Below are positions 10,380-21,943 of a stretch of DNA of 64,000 nucleotides, in pieces. The translations under genes and the position numbers were made by a program. The stretch is from NCBI GenBank assembly GCA_022225965.2, contig JAKJXP020000071.1:124001-188000 (forward strand). The letters are read 5' to 3'. The stretch is from Diatrype stigma. Lineage: Eukaryota > Ascomycota > Sordariomycetes > Xylariales > Diatrypaceae. The notes under the pieces were generated by a model. The model was not told where the DNA came from and made no database searches. It saw nothing but the letters and a program-made list of their open reading frames with translations. How positions within the stretch are numbered: position 1 is the first letter of the stretch; each line of letters begins with the position of its first letter.

Positions 10380-12078
10380 GCAGGAGGGAAACTAGTTTTG
10401 CCGTGTATAATATGTTGCAGGGAGGCATCTCCCGCCCTCGGAGATGGCTGTACGATATGATAGCTTACCTACTTTTATAGGAGCGCTAGAGATGGGGAGA
10501 CCGGGGGCAGCAAAGCGAGCGAGCTAAGTCGGCCGGCTCAACAATGGACTGATGATAATACTATCGATAATCCGCATTACTTGCTACCTGACTCCCACTG
10601 GAATGTCCAACACATCACATGCCCCGTAGCTCTTTGCCCATCCCCCTTTCTTGGCACCCGATCTACACCATGTCATGTGACGACATGAGATCGCGCAAGA
10701 CTCAATGCCCAGTCGTGCAATGACTGATATTGAGAAGATGGGCAACTATCCGCTGGTCGAAATCCGTTAAGGGGGTAGAGGCGTTACCTACTCCCGAGGG
10801 CGGGCTATTTCAGTTGTCCTTCCTTTACCTCGAGGCTTGATAGGTGGGTAGTTAGTTAGGAGGCTTTGGTGAATAGGCAAAACCTGAATTCTTGCTGATC
10901 CTTTCAATATTTTGCCGAGCTAGTTTATACTGATCAAGGTATGCGTTCTATTGCACCTGATACGAAACCTACTAGCATCTTTGAACATTGATCAACGGCA
11001 ACTTTAGAAGCCACATGCAAGTAAGTCAGAGGTCAAAATCAAGCTAACTCGACCAAACGTTATATCCTATAGTTTGTCCTTGAGAGTTCATCATCTAATG
11101 GAGATAGAACTAATCATCCGTTGCCCTAGAGATAATCCGAAACATTGAACTTAAATATGCACTTGGATCTTTTACGTCTAAGTATAGGGTTGACTTGATA
11201 TGTATATACGGCAGGTGCTCTGCTGGTTTGGAAAATGCTATTATGTGGGATGTAGTGTCCCATTCTAGGAGGAGTTCGGAATTTCTATCTGTAGAGATTC
11301 TTCGGAGCCAATGGATGTCTTCCAAAAGTTATACGGTGAAGATATCGTGACTAGATCTTTGAGTAGCCGCAGTGATTCATAATCTCTGTGAGTGCTCACT
11401 CTCTCAATGCTTAACACGCACTTCTTTACCTCCCTTGATCCTACACCCTACCACTTTGAACGAAGGTAAACAGAACTCACTTTTAAATTGACTGCCGAAG
11501 CTAATCAAGTCCAACACTGAGTTCGTCAATGGATATATGGTGTTTGATCGAGGATACCTTCTATCAGCCTGTAACACTTGCAATCATATGTCGATTAACG
11601 TTTGCTGAAAGCCGGACTCTGTGCCAGAGTCCCTGGGTCGCATTGTAGTGATTGCTCATTCCTGCTCTGGTAATACCCAATAGGTATTTTGCCTTCATTC
11701 GACGCGTCCCGTTATTAGAAACTACTCCTTTAAGGGTTGGCTATATACGTTTTGACTTCTCTCTCCGCCGTACAAACTTATCAGGTAACTTCGAAACCTT
11801 GGGAATAGTTCAGTATCTCTGTTGGATTGACCCGCACCGACATCTCCAGCTAAGGGGACTTGCTTCAGATCCTAATTACTGTTTCTCAAACTAACTATAT
11901 ACTATCTTGTATCTTCGTACCCATCATATAAATAGAGGTCGCTGCTCTCTGACCAGCTTGTCTCTCTATCTTTTTCTTTCATCACACTCGACTCTGACTT
12001 TGTGCGTTGCTTCAGATTACTGACAATATCAGACTCGCTATTCCCCACACGGCTCATAGCTACTTACTCGGCTTGTTC
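10380..12078. other. Intergenic, no gene seen
   Basis: About 1.7 kb of mixed, mildly AT-rich sequence with many in-frame stops on both strands. I see no supported gene, RNA or repeat. Confidence 0.55.
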
Positions 12079-12426
12079 ATGTTCACTTTTGCCCATCAAG
12101 TACTTGCTGAGACCGCCAAGATGTGTTTCAACTGTGGAGTCAGAGCACACTATGCCAACCAGAGCTACAACTTCGCTTTCAGATCTCATCAGGCTCGGGG
12201 GACTACACCACCTCATCCCCCAGTCCAACCTCATTGTGGGGTTAACGACCCTCAAAATACCTTCAATACGAAGGGCACAGAGGACCAGCGTCATTTTCCT
12301 GGTACTCCTAAATATCGACGCTCCTTCAAAGGCAGACCCTTTTCCAACCCGCCGATCACGGACAGAGAAGTAGTGGAAGTCGATTCGGACGACGATGTCA
12401 TCATGGGAGGGACTGAACCTACATGA
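12079..12426 (+). CDS. Possible small protein with a degenerate CCHC knuckle
   Basis: An open frame of 115 codons from the ATG at 12079; a second in-frame ATG is at 12121. It contains CFNCGVRAHYANQS, which fits the zinc-knuckle spacing C-x2-C-x4-H-x4-C except that the last Cys is Ser. The C-terminus is acidic (VEVDSDDDVIMGG). The upstream region 11990-12000 is pyrimidine-rich. Codon use is unremarkable and I recognise no homologue. It could be a small gene, a remnant of a Gag-like or nucleic-acid-binding protein, or chance. Confidence is low. Confidence 0.25.
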   Translation: MFTFAHQVLAETAKMCFNCGVRAHYANQSYNFAFRSHQARGTTPPHPPVQPHCGVNDPQNTFNTKGTEDQRHFPGTPKYRRSFKGRPFSNPPITDREVVEVDSDDDVIMGGTEPT

Positions 12427-12965
12427 TCTCCCCCCAGCAAGGCCCCTAACCCCTTTGACCAGTCCTTGGGAGGGGAACTAACGACAGCATCATCTACAAC
12501 ATATCCACCTCGCAGTGGCAAATCTACCGAGCGTTAGCCTGCTGCTCCCCCGCGGCGCCCGCAACTGCGTCAGTATGTACCCAGCTGCCCCTCCAAGGGG
12601 CTATACCAGTTGATCGGGCGAGGCCTGAGGCACCTGGCAAGCAGTATTTCGTCTAATGCCTTGGCTTATGCATTTTAATTTTCACCTCATTACACTTCCT
12701 TCCTCGAACAAACCTTAGTGCCCGACAGCGCTTTGTAAGACCGGATTTGACTTCTGTGTTACTTCGCATCCCCCTTAACCGTTTTGACAGAAAGACAAAG
12801 CGGCACCACACCACAACAACAATCATGAACACCTTATACATCACTGTTTTCGACCATCTACATAACTACATACGTACTAACTTCGACTCTTCTTTCCAAA
12901 TGCTGACATTAGAGAATTCTATTCAGTACCTCCGTCTTCAAGCTCACCACCCCCTTCCCCGCTCT

Positions 12966-14876
12966 CTATTTTTCTTCACCGTCCGATTCATAGTACGTCG
13001 CGTACTCCGAATCTCCCTTGACCAACTTTACAAACTCATCCGCGATGATCTCGTCTGCAGCACTATTAGCTCCGCACTTGCCTCTCGAGGGTACCTATTC
13101 GTGGACAGAGAAGAACAAGGAAACAAAGACATACCCGTTCTTTCCGAGGGATGTAGCTCGTCGTACCTATAGTTGAGTAGGAAGATCCAGTCAGTCTCTC
13201 TTTCACAATGCGCTCTATACTCACTATTACTCAGACAATCCGACAAAAGGGACGGGGGGAATGGGGGTCGAAGCGCACGCAGCCCCACCAGAAAGACCAG
13301 ACTGCGGGGGCACCCCCTTTATCCCCTATCTCACTCGACCCAACCCAACCCAACCCAACCCAGCCCAGCCCAGCCCAGCCCAGCCCAGTCCAACTTACCA
13401 CATAAAACTCGCCAGCGGCCGCTTATCCGGCTTGCAGTGAAACTCCCCGTCGCCCGCGCACCGAAAATACCACTCGCGGGGCCCGGCGGCGGGCTTCTCG
13501 AAGCGGGCTCTCTTCTTCTTGTCGTTGTCGTCGCCGTCCATGAGGCCGGCGAGCAGGCGGTGGGCGTCGAGTAGGGCGAACGTGGCTCCCGGCCAGCGGC
13601 GGCGCACCAGCAGGTGGAAGGGCGCGCCGTACTCGAAGGCGACGTTGGCCGCGGCCGTCGCCTCGCGCATGCGGTGCTCCACCGCCGTCGTGTTGTGCTC
13701 CAGCTTCGCCATCCAGAAGTCCGTCTGGGCGGCGCCGCCGCGCCGGGGCGCGGCGTACAGCGGCGTCCGCTCTAGGGGGATCAGGTTGAAGAGCACTGTT
13801 GCATGTGGTGCGTGGGAGGAAGGACCGGTTCGGGCTGGAGTTAGCGGCGGATTTTATTCTGCTGTCTGTCTGTCTGTCTGTCGGGAGGAAATACTACATC
13901 GGGATGACTTGATGGCAGAGGGCTAAGTTGTTCAGGGGGCAGGGAGTTGAGGAAATAAGGGGAAGAAGAAATGAAGGAGGGACCCTCATACCGAAGTGCC
14001 GCCCACCGGCATCGTAGAGGGCGTCGAAGATGCCCCAGACGCAGTCGGTGAAGTCGCGGGCGACGGTGGCGTTGGGCTTCTGCCGCTTCCACTGGGAGTC
14101 GGTCAGGAAGCCGTCCAGGCCGAGGTCGTTGGTGCCGATCCAGAGGGCGTAGACCGTGTTCTCGGGCCGGCGCGTCGGCTCCCCGTCGTCGTCCTCGTAC
14201 AGGGTGTTGGTCCCCGTCGACTCGTTCTTCCACTCCGTGTCGTTCTGGAACGCCGGCACCTGGTACTCGGCCACGGAGGGGAACGGCGTCTTGGGCGGCG
14301 GGGACTTGCGTGGGGCTAGCTTGTTGGTGCACGTCGCTCCGCCCACTGTTGCGGTTGTGGGGGAAGAGGAGGAGGAAGAGCTGGTAAGTTTGATGTTTTC
14401 CCTTGTGTTCATCTGGGTTTGTGGGGTGGGAGCAGGGAAAGGAGTACAAGGGAAGGGGGGGGGGAGCCTGGAGATAATATCGCTGAGGGGATGTTGTCAT
14501 GTGAGACAAATGTAGCCTGCCATGCACAACTGCGTGGGTGTTTGGAGAGCTACGGCTACAACCGCTAGACCTCAAGACTGAGGCCGTAAGCAGTGAGTGC
14601 TGTCCTTGACATACCGGCATAGTTATAAACAGTAGCTTTGAGAGCCTGTGATGCGAAGTAGGGCCAGCTGTGGCCTCCACTCGCAGTTTTATTGGATGGG
14701 TGGATGAACGTCCCCGTGGGTGGCGCCTCCTGGCGGTCCGTAAACCACGACAGCCGCCCCTGATCCGAGAAGCTGTCGCCGAACACTATCAGGTTGTCTA
14801 TGCCTTCGAGGCCCTGGTTCCTGACTGCGACAGTGACGCCTGCAGAGAGCAGCAGGGTTTGTAACAACAGCAACAT
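12966..14876 (-). CDS. Secreted GDSL-family esterase (CE16-type acetylesterase)
   Basis: Five exons (14876-14615, 14345-13992, 13795-13399, 13166-13135, 13054-12966) join in frame to 377 residues. The N-terminus MLLLLQTLLLSAGVTVAV is a signal peptide. GDSL block I is LIVFGDSFSDQGRL with the nucleophile Ser. NYAVGGATC at the first junction is block II (Gly), and WIGTNDLG is block III (Asn). The catalytic Asp/His pair lies in MWYDELHPSERT, which is split between exon 3 and the 32-nt exon 4. The last exon gives DEIIADEFVKLV. Fungal CE16 enzymes release acetyl groups from hemicellulose oligosaccharides; the exact substrate cannot be read here. Without exons 4 and 5 the protein would lack its catalytic Asp-His, so the joined model is preferred to a stop just after exon 3. 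Confidence 0.85.
13338..13391. repeat. Pentanucleotide repeat in intron 3 of the esterase gene
   Basis: On the + strand about four CCAAC units are followed by about six CCCAG units. On the transcribed strand this reads as repeated CTGGG then TTGGG, beginning about 8 nt after the donor GTAAGT of intron 3. Confidence 0.85.
13858..13882. repeat. CTGT tetranucleotide microsatellite
   Basis: Five to six tandem CTGT units lie inside intron 2 of the GDSL esterase gene. Confidence 0.85.
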
Positions 14877-16977
14877 CTCTAACCAAAAAAGCTCCGAGCT
14901 AAATAAGACGAGAAAGGGGCTGTGCACTCTTAAGGCCCTAGAACGAAGGACGACGTTACTGATCTGTCCGGACTGTCGAAACCTAAACTTTGGGTAGTAT
15001 GTTTGTGTATGCGTGTGTTACGAACGTAGCCCGAGAAAGTTGCAATGATCTAGTTCTCGGGGAACTCTAAGTCAGTTGAGGCCGTCCCAGCCAGTAGATA
15101 CCGGATGAGTGAGGCGGCCACTATCGGACGAGATATGATACTCCTTTGTCCAATTGGCCAATCAAGGCTGAGCAGCGAGCCCATCATTCCGGTTTCGTTG
15201 GAACGGTAGCAGACAGATCGGTAGACTGAACCAGAGCCAGTAGCATGAAGCTTGATGCTTTGTGTTCTCTCGCTGTCTATGAGGGGTTCGGTGAGGGGAA
15301 CGTCGGGGGAAACATGGCAGCTGCACGAGTATCCGATAATTCGGATTCAACCTGCTCATCCGAAGGACTGTCATCGTCTCAAATGGTAGCAAGCAGCATG
15401 GCACGGATAATGGCCGAGCTCACGGATGTCCGCCTATAGCCCCTATCCGACCTATCCCTCTCTAGATTTTAGGATCATAGGAAACAGCAATGTTGGCACC
15501 AGTTTAGAGTTCCGGTAAAACTGTGACACAAAGCAAGCAGCATACAAATAGTAGGAGATTCATGTAGTCAGGTATGTCGCCGGCATGCTTGACTTGCATT
15601 GAGTGATGATGAGCGTCGAGACCATTTTAGAGCTAAGAGTATTATATAGGGGCACGCTCTTCAACACGTAATGGAGCTGAGGATATAGCGAATTGCTAGA
15701 TGTACCTAAAGTAGGCTGAAACTGGAGGTTCTACTTCCATTCAATTGCCGGACAACTGCGTGTAAGAGACTCTGAGATTTGGACTCGGGACTTGGAAACG
15801 GGAAGTCATTGTTCATTGCTGTTCGTTGTTAGGAAGGTACTTGAGATCTGGGGACGATGTACAGGTTACGTATGGTATAACTGCATATATTACCACGCTA
15901 CAGATATTGAAGTGTGGAAGGTACATAGAAGCAAACAATGCCTAGCGGTGAGTCACAGGCAGGTGTGTATTACATAATGCGCTTCTGCCTAGAGCGCTCA
16001 TTGGTCCAACGAGGGGTGCTGCCCAAAAGCACCGTACTAGGCTTAGCGTGGAGCGGCAGAATCTTACTGATTGCGCAGGCGGCCACACCGCCTTGGGGTC
16101 TATATAAGCATCTCTCCCCGCGCGCGGTCTACGACCGACCTCTTACTTAGAAAAACCATCTTAGTGCACGGGCTTTACGCATGGCAGTGAGGATCCGTCC
16201 GAGCCTGCGTTTTTGCTAGTTGAAAACTATACTATGACCACTCCAACTTGGTATATCCGGGTTGGGAATTTTTGGAATGCATTTTGTTCTCGAACAGCTT
16301 TTGTTTTTCGTCACCGTCGCTCCCTTGATCGGAGCGAGGCGAGGAAGAGCCTGCACCTGCCTACTGCCTGTTTTCAAGACTATCGTAGCCTGTCATGAAG
16401 AGAAGAACGTATTCCGGTCGTACCACTCGTGTATCTTGTAATGAGATTGAATGGCGAAGTGCGGTTAGATTCGATGTCGCGCTGCGTATTATATTGTACG
16501 ATTGTGACCTGCCACGCGCTGAGTAGCATCGACGTAATGAGGCCCTACTAGCCTCGCGGTCATCCTGCTTCGCCGCATCTAATCTGCTCTGCGTCTTTGC
16601 TTCGCGTACACTTGTGATGCTTCCTGCTATGCCTACGAACTGAGCTCGATGCAGTTGATCGCCACCGGCGACTGCCACTACCCCGTACATAATTATTTAC
16701 ACCCAACATCTTCCAAAGTAGCGACGTCCGTATCTCCATACTGGTCCTGTCTATGTAGATTTGCTACTTCTAAGCCTTGGACCGCGTCGCTCTGGGCTTA
16801 GCCTAGCTAAGTGCCGCATCTCGGAGCTTCCTGGCGCTTCCTGGCTATCTTCTGGCGTCGTTTCAGACTAGTCGCGCGACATGCGGCGCGATTTTCTCTG
16901 TTGCGGATGTTAGATTTGGAGTCTCATTATCGTCATCTTCCTTAAATAGGTAGGTAAGGACGATGCGACGCGTCCTT
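14877..16977. other. Intergenic, no gene seen
   Basis: This 2.1-kb interval lies upstream of the esterase gene and downstream of the C2H2 gene. Short open frames (for example 16361-16690 on the minus strand) lack motifs or codon bias. A GGGGTCTATATAAGCA segment near 16095 resembles a TATA box, but no gene follows that I can support. Confidence 0.5.
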
Positions 16978-17649
16978 TCAGTCCGTCGGCCGTCGCGGAT
17001 CGTAGACTTCGTAGCCCTCGTCATCGGTATCGCTTTCTACATTTTCATCCAGATGGACGGTTCTGGTGTCGCTCTTGTTGCTTTCGTTATTGTTATTGGT
17101 TCTCTCGTCCCTCACGTCTTCTTCCGCAGCAGCAACCCTGTTGTTATTATTACTGCCGCCGCCGCCACCCCCAACGGGCGCGAAAGCGCTCTTAAACCCG
17201 CTCTTCTTGAAGCCACTCTTCTTGAAACCCGCTCCTGTCGCTGTCGTAGTTGCAGTAGCAGCAGGACCCGTCGCCGTAGCACCGCCGCCGCCGCCCGCCT
17301 CGCCTAGCTTGATGCTGATGAGCCCGTCGGCCTTGGCTTCGGCCTTCCGCGCCCTCGAGCTGGCGGTCGGGTCCTTGACCATCTGCTTCATATCCTTCAT
17401 GCGCTGGCGGTGGCTGTGGTCGTAGCTGCTCAGGTGGGCCTCATAGTCGTTCATGCGCGAGTACCCCTTCGAGCAGAGGTCGCAGTAGAAGGATTGCAGG
17501 GCGGCGCGGGCCGACGACGTCTGCGCCGGTGGGAGGGTTTGGTGTCGCTGGGGACGGGACAGGTCAGTATTGCGCGTCGCTCCATCATCATCGTTATCAT
17601 CATCACCATCATAGGTCTTGCTTCAGAGCAGCTAACTTACCGGAGGCAT
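16978..17649 (-). CDS. Small C2H2 zinc-finger protein
   Basis: Two exons: 17649-17641 codes only Met-Pro-Pro before a GTAAGT donor, and 17547-16978 codes the rest, giving 192 residues. One zinc finger at about residues 22-48, FYCDLCSKGYSRMNDYEAHL followed by SSYDHSH, has the C-x2-C...H-x5-H spacing of the U1-like/JAZ type found in RNA-binding proteins. It is followed by basic RQRMKDMKQM. The remainder is low complexity: Gly runs, a duplicated FKKSG, Asn runs, and an acidic tail ending DEGYEVYDPRRPTD. Similar fungal proteins are mostly uncharacterised. A nuclear, RNA-associated role is inference from the finger type. Confidence 0.8.
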
Positions 17650-17861
17650 TTTGGGCTATGGATATGGATATAGATAGATATTAGGCCTCTTCCGAGTTTG
17701 GACCGCGTCTCGCTCTCGCCCCGTGGCTGTAGTGGACGACAATGGCTGGATGGGCGGTTTCGGACAGTCAGTGGCCGATTAGATAAGTATCTAGAAATGT
17801 ACATACATTCGATACATAGGGCGGAGCACTACGGTACAAGGCACGGGTACATAATGTACGT

Positions 17862-17888
17862 ACACGCACACACACACACACGCACAAC
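17862..17888. repeat. AC/CA dinucleotide microsatellite
   Basis: About ten CA units, slightly interrupted at both ends, lie in the intergenic interval 17650-18259 that holds the divergent promoters of the C2H2 and Mcp1 genes. Confidence 0.85.
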
Positions 17889-18259
17889 ACACCGGACCCT
17901 GAGGGCTGTGAGGGTCCTTGTAGCTTTGCTAATTTCGTTGTTGTGATTGGCCGAGGGATACGGAAAGCGAGGGTGAGCTGAAGATAGTGGGGCAAAACGG
18001 AGCTCACAAAGCTGGAGAAGGCTTCGATCCCGGCCATTTACCATTCATTTAGTTATAATTTATTATCGGCGTTTATTATCGATATCGATATCCAGCCGAT
18101 CTGGGTCTTAGGTTCCGTTCCGGTGTTGGGTATTTTTGCTCATGACGTCGGGCGGGTATAGAATGTCTCTTGATTTCCTAGAGAATAACTGCAACGTCCT
18201 GCTTTGAGATCTACTACATCCTCTTTCCCTTCCCCTGTGATTGACGGTCGTCAGCCAGG

Positions 18260-19388
18260 ATGGACGCCTACTCGCTAAGACGCCAGGACTCGACAGAGAC
18301 CCTGGCGTCTCTCATACAGCTGGACCCGTCACCCATCGACAGCGAACCAGATCTCCCCGGCATGGTCGATGAAGCCTTAGCGAGGAAAGGCTACCGTACC
18401 AGCACCTATTCGTCTCTCGGTCTCAGCGGCAGCGGCGGTGGCTCAGGCTCAATCTATTACTGTACGGCATCTCCCCTTCTCTAGTACCTCGAGCTGAACA
18501 CCCAGTTTCAAGAACGGGAAAAATCACAAACCAATATAATATAAGTTGAAGAGGCAGTGGAACAAATGGTAACAAGTTTTGTGTATGATTTGGTCATGTC
18601 CCCCCCAAGAAACAGTGACGCGCATCCAACGCTACTCGAGCTACACCTTCTCCGTCTTCGCCGGCCTCCACCTCGCCAACACGTCCATCATCCCGCTCAT
18701 CTACCGGTCCGTGCCCTACTCGGAGCCCTTCCTGGTCATGGCCCGCGAGATCTACCAGACCCCGCTCGCCGAGCCCCTCCTGATCGGCCTCCCGGTGCTC
18801 GCCCACGTCGCCTCCGGCATCGCCCTGCGCCTGGTCCGGCGGAAGCAGAACCTGAGGCGCTACGGCAACGCGGCCGCCCACCAGCTCGTCGAGACCCGCG
18901 GCCAGAGCCGGTCGTGGGCCTGGCCGCCGCTCAGCAACATCTCGGCCTCGGGCTACCTGTTCCTGGGCCTGCTGACCGCCCACGTGGCCATCAACCGCGC
19001 CGTCCCCTTGCTCGTCGAGGGCGACAGCTCCAACGTGGGCCTCCAGTACGTCGCGCACGGCTTCGCGCGCGTGGCGCCCTATCTGCAGGTCCAGGCCTGG
19101 CCCTCGTACGCCGCGCTGGTTTACTTCGCCGCCGGCCACATGGTCTGGGGCTGGGCCAAGTGGTTCGGCGTCGCGCCCATGCCCCTCGCCTCCTGGCAGG
19201 AGGAGCATGCCCTCGCCCCGCACGTCCGCCGCCGCCGTCGCCGCGCCTGGTGGGCCGTCCAGGGCTCCGCTGTGGCCGTTGCCGCGCTCTGGGCCGCGGG
19301 CGGCTTGGGTGTTGTGGCTAAGGCTGGCCGGGCGGGCGGCTGGCTCGGCTCTGTCTACGATGGCATGTATGGGTTCGCTTGGCAGTGA
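18260..19388 (+). CDS. mcp1: Mitochondrial membrane protein of the Mcp1 family (DUF1691)
   Basis: Two exons (18260-18461, 18616-19388) give 324 residues. Mcp1 is a mitochondrial membrane protein that suppresses loss of ERMES subunits such as Mdm10 and supports lipid transfer to mitochondria. The soluble N-terminus (SLRRQDSTETLASLIQLDPS) is followed by RIQRYSSYTFSVFAGLHLANT. Several hydrophobic segments come next, including PLLIGLPVLAHVASGIALRL, ISASGYLFLGLLTAHVAINR, YAALVYFAAGHMVWGWAKWF and VAVAALWAAGGLGVVAKAG. Conserved-looking His residues sit in the membrane segments (HLAN, HVAS, HVAIN, GHMVWGW). The GTACGG donor and the CAG acceptor give a matching phase. The exon is very GC-rich, unlike its flanks. 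The family call rests on memory of the fungal family and is fairly good. Confidence 0.75.
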
Positions 19389-21943
19389 AAGTCGACTCGG
19401 GCCGAGCTGGGTGAACAAGGAAGGGGGAAAAAAGCAGGAAGGAAGGATATCATTTGGTTGATCGATGCCAGGCAGCACGTCTGCTCGCATCGCTTGCATA
19501 TATATACGGAGTCATGCATATAAAATGGGTTACGACTGAAAATGATTAGAACGATTATTCCAAGACTTTTTATTCTTTACCCCCATTGGCCCTGTAGACT
19601 GTACATATTGCTCAACTCGGCTGGCCTCGGGTTTGTTGGTTTCCTGGGTTGGCCGGTGCGATGATTGATGACCAGGACCCCCCTATTCTGAACTTGAACC
19701 AGCCACACATTCGCTTCGCTGATCAAATAGTCACCATGCATATTACGGAGCACATCTAAGAGACGAGAGAGCTCAATGCAAGTGGCATCAAGATCCCGAG
19801 TGTTCCCATGGACTGACCAAACCGACTTCATATGCATCCCTCTTACCATGCCATTGCCAGTCTCACAAAGTCCCTGTTAGTCACGGCTCTATAACCATAC
19901 TTACTACATACTTCCTTTGAATCACCGGGATGATCAACGCTGTTTGCCTTTTTAACCCGGCCGCTCATTTTGACCAAAACAGCCATTTCCATGGAAAAAA
20001 GGCAAAGTGTATATATAGGCTCCCTGGTTCATTCTTACAATGGCTTTACTCCCTAGCATCGGAACCTTGACGATCTATTTCGGCCCTTAGGAACAAGCAT
20101 TGTCGACCTCTCTTTCCCAAGGCAGCTTCTTAGCCAGCGTGTAAGGATTGCTACCTCACTATTCAGACATCTGCTTTCGAATGACAAGGCAAAAAGAAGA
20201 CACCCACCCGCCTATCAGCTAACCCGCCACCGCCCGAGATCGATCGCCCGTAAAAATATGTGCACATCCATCAGCCTCATCCACCTCTGCCCCCAGTGCG
20301 GCACACAAGTTTCCACTCGGCCCATCTACCCGCGGCTATGTCACGGGGAGGGAAAGGAGCAGAAGCAGTGGGCTCGGGGTACGGAAATGGAAACGGGTAC
20401 GGGGATAAGGATGGGAGTATGGACCTGTCGCTACGGCGGCCAGCTAGTTCCGCGGGACCGGATCGTGCGCCAGTCTCCCGAGCCCTGTGGCACCTGCCGC
20501 TGGCTCGCCTGGGTCCGGGGGCGGAGGGCCTTGCAGAGCGTCGATTTCTGGCAGGCCAGACACCCCGCCTCGACATGACTGGGCTGGACTGGACTGGGTG
20601 TAAGTTGGGGTTGAGGTTGGGGTTCGGATCGAGATTGAGGTCGAGGAGAGGGGGTGGGGATGCGGTAAGTGAGGCTTGGGCGGGAAAGGGGGGACTGTGC
20701 CAATTGGGCTGAGTCCAAGTATGCACTCAAAAGAAACAGGTAGTTCCTTTCGTTTCTTCTCGGTCTATCCAGCTGCAGCTATCCATCGGACGTGTGATAG
20801 GGACGAATTCGACTATGCCTTTTTGATTAATAATCTGCTGCCATTTCCAAGACTATAAAATTCCGTTCTCACCACACGATGCGGGTGGCCGTCGAAGATC
20901 CCCGGCGATCATGCCGGCTTGAGTGTCACAAGGCAGCCAGCTCGGACTAGGCTCTGCCCGTTCCGCCCCGTCGACTTCTCCGCGGATACCCTAGCTTTAC
21001 CAGATCCTTTTCTCGATCTTGTGGCGGCCGAGACATACTTCGGCTAGTGCAATGCATGTCATACCAGCTGGACAAGCCGTCGGCACGTCCCGACTTTCAG
21101 CTACGCCGACTAACTATATTCAACGGAAAAGGTGTTACCAGATTGCAACCTCTCTTCCACACCCTGCCGCAAAATATACCTAGGCATGCAAGGCAGGTAT
21201 ACAATAGTGGCCTATTCGCTACAGGTTTTGCTTATCCATCGACGACTTACTATAGCATGAGATGAATGCTCAAGCTACAAGTCCCGGCTAAGTCTTGGAG
21301 CCACACAGAAACACGAACCTGCCGGCGTGCCGGTCTGGCCGGGACATCAATACTCACCTATTGCCTAGCCATTGACCCACCTTGACCACCGACCTCAGTA
21401 AACCGCCGGTGACCGCCCTCTGACAGGTCATCGCGATAGATCGGCAACTAGGTACTAGTCGATCTATACTGGTTTCAGACATGCTCAATGCCAACCAGAA
21501 TCCTTATATACTTACCTGGGTTACTCTGCAGCTTGGCATATATCGAAGGATGCGGGATCGGTCTACATAATCTCATCAATACTTGTTTGTTTTGTTTTGT
21601 TTTGTTCTTTGCATCGTCGACTGCAGCATCTATCATGCAGCACTACCTAACCTAGGTAGCTCGCTGCTACCCGAGACCCTTGCCTCTTATCTAATTCCCC
21701 GATTCGATGCGGATAGGGAGGGGGTTGCCCGTGAGATGGGCCGTATGGAGCATGTTGATCTTGGATTTTACAAGCCGGGGTGTGGCGTCAGACTCCAGGA
21801 CAGTTTAAATAGGCCATCATTATCTCAAGATGACTTTCCTGCCATCAGCATGCTTGCTGCTCTAGCTCTGAACATCCCCCGGCGTAGTCCTCGCCCTTCC
21901 TCATCTGCATCGCACAGAAGGAGCATCAGGAAGTGCGGCGACG
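19389..21943. other. Intergenic, mostly without genes
   Basis: A 2.5-kb interval. Apart from the possible small Cys-rich ORF at 20258-20578 nothing is supported. Near 20585-20655 there is a purine/G-rich stretch with GGGGTTGAGG-type near-repeats. 21583-21605 carries three to four TTTTG units. Confidence 0.5.
20258..20578 (+). CDS. Possible small Cys-containing protein
   Basis: A 106-codon frame starting MCTSISLIHLCPQCGTQVST. A paired C-x2-C near residue 11 and a later EPCGTCRWL give spaced cysteines like those of short fungal proteins that begin MC and carry a Cys-x-x-Cys. It has no signal peptide. A stop follows at 20576-20578, but an intron could extend it. The ATG context and Cys pattern are the only support, and I do not recognise a function. 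Confidence 0.3.
   Translation: MCTSISLIHLCPQCGTQVSTRPIYPRLCHGEGKEQKQWARGTEMETGTGIRMGVWTCRYGGQLVPRDRIVRQSPEPCGTCRWLAWVRGRRALQSVDFWQARHPAST

Noticed and set aside
13395..13397. Stop codon at the end of the third exon frame of the GDSL esterase
   Set aside because: It lies inside a GTAAGT donor, and the conserved catalytic block continues in the next exon, so it is intronic.
16361..16690. 109-codon minus-strand frame in a gene-poor interval
   Set aside because: No domain, start context or codon bias distinguishes it from chance frames nearby.
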